From assembly GCF_042675915.1 (NCBI RefSeq), contig NZ_JBHTKL010000005.1, positions 1-64,000 of the forward strand: a DNA stretch of 64,000 bases, in the 5' to 3' direction. The translations under genes were made by a program, and so were the position numbers. This stretch comes from Thalassobacillus_A hwangdonensis. GTDB taxonomy: Bacteria > Bacillota > Bacilli > Bacillales > Halobacillaceae. Shown in pieces: positions 58,387 through 64,000 of the stretch (position 1 is its first letter; each line of letters begins with the position of its first letter). The notes below the pieces were generated by a model that saw nothing but the letters and a program-made list of their open reading frames with translations, was not told the DNA's origin and searched no databases.

Positions 58387-60927
58387 TTATTCTTCGGTCG
58401 GACTATCCTCTTCTGGTTGAGAAGCATCTTCAGAAGTGGAGGCTTCAGCACTTTCTTCTGCTTCCACCGCTTCGATTTCTGCTTCTTCCTCTTCTTCTGC
58501 ATCTATACGAGCGACGGTTGCGACTTCTTCACCTTCCTGGAGACGAATGAGTCGGACCCCTTGCGTATTTCTACCGGTTTCGGAAATGCTTTCGACAGTC
58601 ATACGGATCAGTATGCCCATAGCCGTGATCAACATGACGTCTTCTTCGCCTGTCACAGCTTTGACTGCTACGACCACACCGTTTTTGTCGGTAAGGTTAT
58701 GTGTAAGGATACCTTTACCACCACGGTTCGTGATTCTGTATTCTTCCGCAGGTGTACGTTTACCGTACCCTTTGTTCGTAACGGTAAGCACTTGCATCGA
58801 ATCATCGATGATTTCCATCGATACGACTTCATCATCCTCTTTCAGGCTGATTCCTTTCACGCCTGCTGCAGTACGTCCCATCGTACGGACCTGGTCTTCA
58901 TTGAACCGGATCAGGGACCCTTGTTTCGTACCGATCATGATGTCTTTATTGCCATCCGTCAAGCGGACAGAAATCAATTCATCCTCATCCCTTAAGTTTA
59001 CGGCGATCAGTCCGCCTTTACGGATGTTCGCAAAGCTTGAGAGGGAGGTACGCTTGGAAACGCCATGACGAGTTGTGAAGAAGCAATACCAGTCATCAAC
59101 AAAGTCTTCGACAGCGATGACCGCATTGATCCACTCATCCCGCTCGATTTCAAGCATGTTGATAATCGGAATTCCTTTCGCTGTACGGCTGAATTCAGGA
59201 ACTTCGTATCCCTTCGCTTTATACACTTTCCCTTTGTTCGAGAAGAACAGAAGTGTGTTGTGAGTAGAAGTAGACAACAGGTGTTCCACGAAGTCATCTT
59301 CGTGGGTGCCCATTCCCTGGATCCCTCGTCCACCACGGCGCTGCGCACGATAAGTGGAAGCAGGGAGACGTTTAATGTAGCCCTGGTGTGTCAAGGTTAC
59401 GATGATCGTCTCTTCAGGAATCAGGTCTTCATCCTCGATGAAGTCCGTACCACCGATCACAATTTCTGTTCGGCGTTCGTCATTGAAGCGTTCTTTGACT
59501 TCCGCAAGCTCTTCACGGATGATTTCCAATACTTTTTCTTCATCAGCAAGGATCGCTTTCAATTCAGCGATCAGTTCTACAAGTTCTTTATATTCTGCTT
59601 CGATTTTTTCGCGTTCCAATCCTGTCAGGCGTTGTAGACGCATATCAAGAATCGCCTGTGCCTGCTTTTCGGATAATTCGAAACGAGTCATCAATCCTTC
59701 ACGGGCGATATCTGTCGTCTGTGATTCACGGATCAGCTTGATTACTTCATCAAGATGGTCGAGTGCAATCCGCAACCCTTCAAGGATGTGCGCACGCGCT
59801 TCCGCTTTACGCAATTCATACGCAGTACGTCGACGGATGACTACTTTCTGGTGCTCTAGGTAATACTCAAGACACTGCTTCAGGTTCAGCACTTTCGGCT
59901 GGCCGTCTACAAGTGCAAGCATATTGATACCGAACGATGTTTGCAGAGCGGTTTGTTTATATAAATTGTTCAAGAGTACATTCGGGTTCACATCACGGCG
60001 AAGTTCAATAACGACACGCATACCATTACGGTCGGATTCGTCACGAAGATCCGTTACGCCATCGATTTTCTTATCACGGGCAAGTTCAGCGATTTTTTCT
60101 ACGAGACGCGCTTTATTCACCTGGTAAGGCAGCTCTGTAACAATCAGTTTCGCTTTACCATTCGCTTGTTCCTCGATATGTACTTTAGCTCGAACTGTAA
60201 TCGAACCTTTTCCAGTTTCGTAGGCTTTACGAATCCCGCTCAGACCGAGGATTTGCCCGGAAGTAGGGAAGTCCGGTCCATAAATATGGTTCTCCATAAG
60301 TTCCTGGATGGTGATCTCCGGGTTCCTGCTTAATGCGAGCACACCATCGATGATCTCGCCCAGCTGGTGGGGCGGGATGTTGGTTGCCATACCGACGGCA
60401 ATTCCGGAAGTACCATTGACCAGCAGATTCGGAAAACGGGCTGGAAGGACGATCGGTTCTCTTTCCGATCCATCATAGTTATCGCGGTAGTCGATCGTGT
60501 CTTTGTTGATGTCACGAAGGATTTCCATCGAAATCTTGGACATACGTGCTTCTGTGTAACGCATTGCTGCGGCAGCATCTCCGTCGACGGAACCGAAGTT
60601 ACCGTGGCCATCGACTAGCATGTATCGATAACTGAAATCCTGTGCCATACGAACCATCGTGTCATAAACGGCAGAATCCCCGTGCGGGTGATACTTACCG
60701 ATTACTTCACCGACGATACGTGCGGACTTTTTATATGCCTTATCTGAATGCATCCCTAAGTCATGCATTGCATAAAGGATCCTGCGGTGTACCGGCTTCA
60801 ATCCATCACGGACATCCGGCAGCGCACGACTGACAATGACACTCATTGCATAGTCTAGGAAAGACGTTTGCATTTCCTGACTGATATTTATTTCCTGAAC
60901 ACGTGGACGATTTGGTTGATCCACCAT
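58387..60927 (-). CDS. gyrA: DNA gyrase subunit A
   Basis: GyrA is the DNA-cleaving subunit of gyrase, which introduces negative supercoils. The 846-residue protein has the active Tyr in MRYTEARMS (about 122), the quinolone-determining region KYHPHGDSAVYDTMVRMA with the usual Ser, and the GyrA box QRRGGRG. The C-terminal beta-propeller is followed by an acidic tail of about 35 residues (EEEEEAEIEAVEAEES), longer than in B. subtilis. The ATG at 60927 follows GGAGGT. It lies 120 bp after gyrB. Confidence 0.97.
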   Translation of the reverse strand: MVDQPNRPRVQEINISQEMQTSFLDYAMSVIVSRALPDVRDGLKPVHRRILYAMHDLGMHSDKAYKKSARIVGEVIGKYHPHGDSAVYDTMVRMAQDFSYRYMLVDGHGNFGSVDGDAAAAMRYTEARMSKISMEILRDINKDTIDYRDNYDGSEREPIVLPARFPNLLVNGTSGIAVGMATNIPPHQLGEIIDGVLALSRNPEITIQELMENHIYGPDFPTSGQILGLSGIRKAYETGKGSITVRAKVHIEEQANGKAKLIVTELPYQVNKARLVEKIAELARDKKIDGVTDLRDESDRNGMRVVIELRRDVNPNVLLNNLYKQTALQTSFGINMLALVDGQPKVLNLKQCLEYYLEHQKVVIRRRTAYELRKAEARAHILEGLRIALDHLDEVIKLIRESQTTDIAREGLMTRFELSEKQAQAILDMRLQRLTGLEREKIEAEYKELVELIAELKAILADEEKVLEIIREELAEVKERFNDERRTEIVIGGTDFIEDEDLIPEETIIVTLTHQGYIKRLPASTYRAQRRGGRGIQGMGTHEDDFVEHLLSTSTHNTLLFFSNKGKVYKAKGYEVPEFSRTAKGIPIINMLEIERDEWINAVIAVEDFVDDWYCFFTTRHGVSKRTSLSSFANIRKGGLIAVNLRDEDELISVRLTDGNKDIMIGTKQGSLIRFNEDQVRTMGRTAAGVKGISLKEDDEVVSMEIIDDSMQVLTVTNKGYGKRTPAEEYRITNRGGKGILTHNLTDKNGVVVAVKAVTGEEDVMLITAMGILIRMTVESISETGRNTQGVRLIRLQEGEEVATVARIDAEEEEEAEIEAVEAEESAEASTSEDASQPEEDSPTEE

Positions 60928-61050
60928 GTAATGACCTCCAATCACAATTGAGGAAGGAGGATGACTGGACAGGGTCCCCTCATGAGTGTCCTGTCCCTGT
61001 TACGGCATCCCCAACTACTTGCATGTTGATTTCTATCAAAATTTTAGCGT

Positions 61051-62973
61051 TTATACGTCAAGGTTCTGTACATACTGGGCGTTGTCCTGAATGAAGTTAC
61101 GTCGCGGTTCGACTTTATCTCCCATCAGGATATCGAATACTTCATCCGCTGATATTGCATCGGCAAGCTCCACTTGCTTCATCGTACGTGATTCCGGATC
61201 CATTGTCGTTTCCCACAACTGTTCCGGATTCATCTCCCCAAGACCTTTATAGCGCTGAACACCAGGCTTTGGTGATTTAGGAAGCTGGGCATACAACTCA
61301 TCCAGCTGCTTGTCTGAATAAGTGTAGTAGACCGCTTTACCCTGCTGAATTTTGTAAAGTGGCGGCTGTGCGATATATACGTAGCCATTTTCAATCAATG
61401 GACGCATATAGCGGTATAAAAACGTCAACAATAACGTACGGATATGGGCACCATCGACATCGGCATCGGTCATGATGACGATCTTGTGGTAACGTGCCTT
61501 CGTGATGTCGAATTCCTCTCCGATCCCTGTGCCAAGTGCAGTAATGATGGCACGAACTTCGTTATTGGAAAGAATTTTATCGAGACGGGCTTTTTCCACG
61601 TTGATGATTTTACCTCTTAGCGGCAAAATCGCCTGGAAGTGACGATCACGGCCCTGTTTTGCAGAACCACCGGCAGAGTCACCCTCAACGATGTACAACT
61701 CGCTGATGTTCGGGTCACGGGAAGAACAGTCGGCAAGTTTACCTGGAAGATTGGACACTTCCAGCGCATTCTTTCTGCGTGTAAGTTCACGTGCTTTCTT
61801 CGCAGCCATCCGTGCGCGGGAAGCCATCAATCCTTTTTCAACAATGATTTTCGCCATCGAAGGGTTTTCAAACAGGAACTTGGAAAATGTTTCAGAGAAA
61901 ACGGCATCCGTTACCTGACGCGCTTCACTGTTACCAAGCTTGGTCTTCGTTTGTCCCTCGAACTGCGGGTCCGGGTGTTTGATGGAAATGATGGCGGTCA
62001 AACCTTCCCTCACATCATCCCCGGTCAGGTTCGGATCGTTTTCTTTGAACATATTATTTTTACGGGCATAATCGTTGATGACCCTTGTAAGACCAGTCTT
62101 GAAACCGGACTCGTGGGTACCGCCCTCGTACGTGTGGATGTTGTTCGTAAACGAATAGATATTGCTTGCGAATCCATCGTTGTATTGAAGGGCGATTTCA
62201 ACAGTGATATCGTCCTGCTCGCCTTCAGAGTAAAAAGTTTCGTGAATAGCTTCACGTGTACGGTTCATCCGTTCCACGTAGGAAACGATTCCGCCTTCAT
62301 AATAAAAATCCTCTGCTTCTTTATCTGAACGTTTATCTTCTACGGAAATCGTCAAACCTTTATTCAGGTAGGCAAGTTCACGCAGACGATGTGCAAGTGT
62401 ATCGTAGTTATATTCTTTCGTTTCGCTGAAGATTTCCGGATCTGGAGAGAAGTGGATTCTCGTTCCAGTGATATCCGTGTCTCCGATCACCTTCAGATCT
62501 TCATGTGGAACACCGCGGTGGAATTTCTGATAATGGATCTTCCCATCACGATGGACGAATACTTCAAGCTCCGTGGATAATGCGTTAACAACGGATGCAC
62601 CTACACCGTGAAGTCCTCCGGAAACTTTATAGCCTCCGCCGCCGAATTTACCACCGGCGTGCAATACCGTCATGATGACTTCCACTGCTGGACGTCCCGC
62701 TTTTTCATGCATACCTACAGGAATTCCTCGTCCATTATCCGTTACGGTGATACTGTTGTCTTTCTCAATGATGACCTGGATGTGGTCACAGTAACCTGCC
62801 ATTGCTTCATCGATACTGTTATCGACGATTTCCCACACAAGGTGGTGCAAGCCTTTTTCATTGGTAGAACCGATATACATACCAGGACGTTTACGAACTG
62901 CTTCCAGTCCCTCTAACACCTGTATCTGATTCTCATCATAAGCCTGTTGATCTTTCAATACTTCTTCACTCAT
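61051..62973 (-). CDS. gyrB: DNA gyrase subunit B
   Basis: GyrB is the ATPase subunit of gyrase. At 640 residues it shows the GHKL ATPase motifs (VDNSIDEAMAG, VTDNGRGIPV, GGLHGVGASVVNALS), the transducer domain, and the Toprim motifs YIVEGDSAGGSAKQGRD and MTDADVDGAHIRTLLL. TAGGTGACG precedes the ATG. It is followed by gyrA and preceded by remB, the order at Bacillus origins. Confidence 0.98.
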   Translation of the reverse strand: MSEEVLKDQQAYDENQIQVLEGLEAVRKRPGMYIGSTNEKGLHHLVWEIVDNSIDEAMAGYCDHIQVIIEKDNSITVTDNGRGIPVGMHEKAGRPAVEVIMTVLHAGGKFGGGGYKVSGGLHGVGASVVNALSTELEVFVHRDGKIHYQKFHRGVPHEDLKVIGDTDITGTRIHFSPDPEIFSETKEYNYDTLAHRLRELAYLNKGLTISVEDKRSDKEAEDFYYEGGIVSYVERMNRTREAIHETFYSEGEQDDITVEIALQYNDGFASNIYSFTNNIHTYEGGTHESGFKTGLTRVINDYARKNNMFKENDPNLTGDDVREGLTAIISIKHPDPQFEGQTKTKLGNSEARQVTDAVFSETFSKFLFENPSMAKIIVEKGLMASRARMAAKKARELTRRKNALEVSNLPGKLADCSSRDPNISELYIVEGDSAGGSAKQGRDRHFQAILPLRGKIINVEKARLDKILSNNEVRAIITALGTGIGEEFDITKARYHKIVIMTDADVDGAHIRTLLLTFLYRYMRPLIENGYVYIAQPPLYKIQQGKAVYYTYSDKQLDELYAQLPKSPKPGVQRYKGLGEMNPEQLWETTMDPESRTMKQVELADAISADEVFDILMGDKVEPRRNFIQDNAQYVQNLDV

Positions 62974-63062
62974 GGTTCGTCACCTACATTTCTTCCAGAT
63001 GTTCGAGCTTTTGTTCAGCTCTTGAATCGGAGTGCTTCTCAATCTATTGCTACGACTATACG

Positions 63063-63359
63063 TCATTCTTCTTCTGCGGCCAGGATTTCTTCTGAAAAGT
63101 CTTCCAGTTTGTTCAGTGTTGCCATCATATTGGCACGCTTTTTCAATGTCATGACTGAAAGCGGACTGAAATAGATCGCATCTTTCGTGATAACAATCGA
63201 CTTCGCGTCATTATCCTGGTTCTCAATCACGTTTTTTTCTTTTCGCTGGTTGAAGATCATTTCTTCCACAATTGTCGAAGAGGAGATCAACGTATGATCG
63301 ATGATCGAAACGACATCCTTCGAGCGAATGACATGATCATCACCAATATGGATAAACAT
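63063..63359 (-). CDS. remB: Extracellular matrix regulator RemB (YaaB)
   Basis: This 98-residue protein of the DUF370/RemA-like family is encoded between recF and gyrB. In B. subtilis YaaB/RemB promotes expression of biofilm matrix genes. The N-terminus FIHIGDDHVIRSKDVVSIID and the SIVITKDAIYFSPLSVMTLKKR block are typical; the acidic tail (FSEEILAAEEE) is extra. The gap to recF is 9 bp, so they are co-transcribed. Confidence 0.92.
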   Translation of the reverse strand: MFIHIGDDHVIRSKDVVSIIDHTLISSSTIVEEMIFNQRKEKNVIENQDNDAKSIVITKDAIYFSPLSVMTLKKRANMMATLNKLEDFSEEILAAEEE

Positions 63360-63368
63360 CGTGCCACC

Positions 63369-64000
63369 TCATTCCTGCATTTCTATCGCACCATTCCGAA
63401 TACGGAAAATTTCCGCCTGTGCCAGTGCTTCGTGTTCAATTCCATCGATACTCGTCGTTGAAACGAAGGTCTGCACTTTTCCTTGGATGGTATGTAGTAG
63501 GTGGGATTGCCGGTAGTCATCCAATTCACTCAACACATCATCAAGCAAAAGAATCGGATATTCTCCCACTTCACTATGGATCAATTCGATTTCAGCCAGT
63601 TTCAGGGATAACGCTGTCGTACGTTGCTGCCCCTGAGATCCGTACGTTTGTACATCTTTTCCGTTCACATGAAAAATGAGGTCATCCCGATGCGGTCCAG
63701 CGAGTGTCGTGCCCCGTTCCACTTCTTTATCCTCAATTTCGGTAAATTTTACCTTATATCTATCAGTTATTGTTTCCAAATCCATACCTTCTGATACTTC
63801 GACACTAGCGTCATAAAGGATTTCGAGCTGTTCAAGCTTTCTTGAGATTCCATCATGAATAGGAGCAGCCCACTTTCTCAACAGCTGGAGGAAGGTATGG
63901 CGCCGCTCTATGATCGTCGCAGCATGGCTGATCAACTGCTCTGTAAGTACATGCAGCATTGTACGATCGGTCAGTCTCTTGCGCTGCAAATCTTTCAACA
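63369..64000 (-). CDS. recF: DNA replication and repair protein RecF (C-terminal part)
   Basis: RecF binds gaps and with RecOR loads RecA. Only the C-terminal 210 or so residues are inside; the start lies beyond the right edge. Visible are the ABC-type signature region (YGSQGQQRTTALSLKLAE) and Walker B with the catalytic acid (PILLLDDVLSELD), typical of SMC-like RecF. It leads into remB-gyrB-gyrA, and its position implies dnaA-dnaN just outside. Confidence 0.97.
   Translation of the reverse strand, partial: LKDLQRKRLTDRTMLHVLTEQLISHAATIIERRHTFLQLLRKWAAPIHDGISRKLEQLEILYDASVEVSEGMDLETITDRYKVKFTEIEDKEVERGTTLAGPHRDDLIFHVNGKDVQTYGSQGQQRTTALSLKLAEIELIHSEVGEYPILLLDDVLSELDDYRQSHLLHTIQGKVQTFVSTTSIDGIEHEALAQAEIFRIRNGAIEMQE

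Noticed and set aside
60895..60910. CACGTGG as a second parS-like site at the gyrA start
   Set aside because: Only the central CACGTG is shared; the flanks do not fit the consensus, and it lies in coding sequence.
60960..61050. Hairpin between gyrB and gyrA (GGACAGG/CCTGTCC)
   Set aside because: No T-run follows on the minus strand and the two genes are expected to be co-transcribed, so I do not call a terminator.
61639..62328. Long plus-strand open frame of 229 codons inside gyrB
   Set aside because: It is the antisense of a highly conserved gene, has no ribosome site and codes for an implausible Phe/Arg/His-rich product.
1..64000. CRISPR array, prophage or insertion sequence
   Set aside because: No regularly spaced direct repeats, no integrase, transposase or phage structural genes were found on either strand.

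Overview
The window is a chromosomal segment close to the replication origin of a moderately halophilic Bacillaceae bacterium. Halobacillus and its relatives are my best guess from protein character and gene order; no 16S sequence is visible to confirm this. The right end carries recF-remB-gyrB-gyrA on the minus strand, so oriC (dnaA/dnaN) should lie just beyond the right edge. Minus-strand genes are read in the direction of fork movement. The left edge is the promoter and leader of an rRNA operon whose 16S gene would start just outside the window.

Layout from left to right. (1) 1-6.6 kb: tandem rRNA promoters, bofA, yaaL, recR, yaaK, dnaX, the SRP RNA, tadA, yaaI and yaaH, in the order known from Bacillus subtilis. 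(2) 6.6-25.2 kb: accessory genes, including a purine/pyrimidine permease translationally coupled to an amino-acid N-hydroxylase, the divergent nsrR/hmp nitric-oxide pair, acsA, a preQ1-riboswitch-controlled queF-transporter operon, an AAC(3)-like acetyltransferase with a Nudix hydrolase, aldA, and several small or uncharacterised genes. (3) 25.3-38.0 kb: a catabolic cluster. An NhaC-family carrier, aminotransferase, ThDP enzyme, aldehyde dehydrogenase, lysine 6-dehydrogenase, IclR regulator and DUF3870 protein lie on the plus strand. They converge on a minus-strand operon of CoA-transferase, acyl-CoA dehydrogenase and aldehyde dehydrogenase. Read together these can take L-lysine through aminoadipate, 2-oxoadipate, glutarate semialdehyde, glutarate and glutaryl-CoA to crotonyl-CoA. 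(4) 38.1-46.8 kb: a PAP2 phosphatase, divergent nifS/nadBCA for NAD synthesis, a GntR-ABC transporter operon and a membrane-bound XRE regulator. (5) 46.8-64 kb: conserved origin-proximal genes again: tRNA-Arg, dgk-dck, tRNA-Ser, serS with a T-box, pdxST, dacA, guaB, yaaC, an HD-GYP protein, gyrA, gyrB, remB and recF. Relative to B. subtilis, about 40 kb is therefore present between yaaH and dgk.

Three things stand out. First, the lysine-to-crotonyl-CoA gene set would use a ThDP-dependent decarboxylation of 2-oxoadipate. Second, a TGAAA-N5-TTTCA operator occurs in front of both the carrier and the first enzyme gene of that cluster. Third, four copies of a roughly 100-120 bp structured intergenic element have stems that differ between copies but remain paired; one copy lies in the queF leader behind the riboswitch. 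A parS-like site also sits between nsrR and hmp. No transposase, prophage or CRISPR array was seen.
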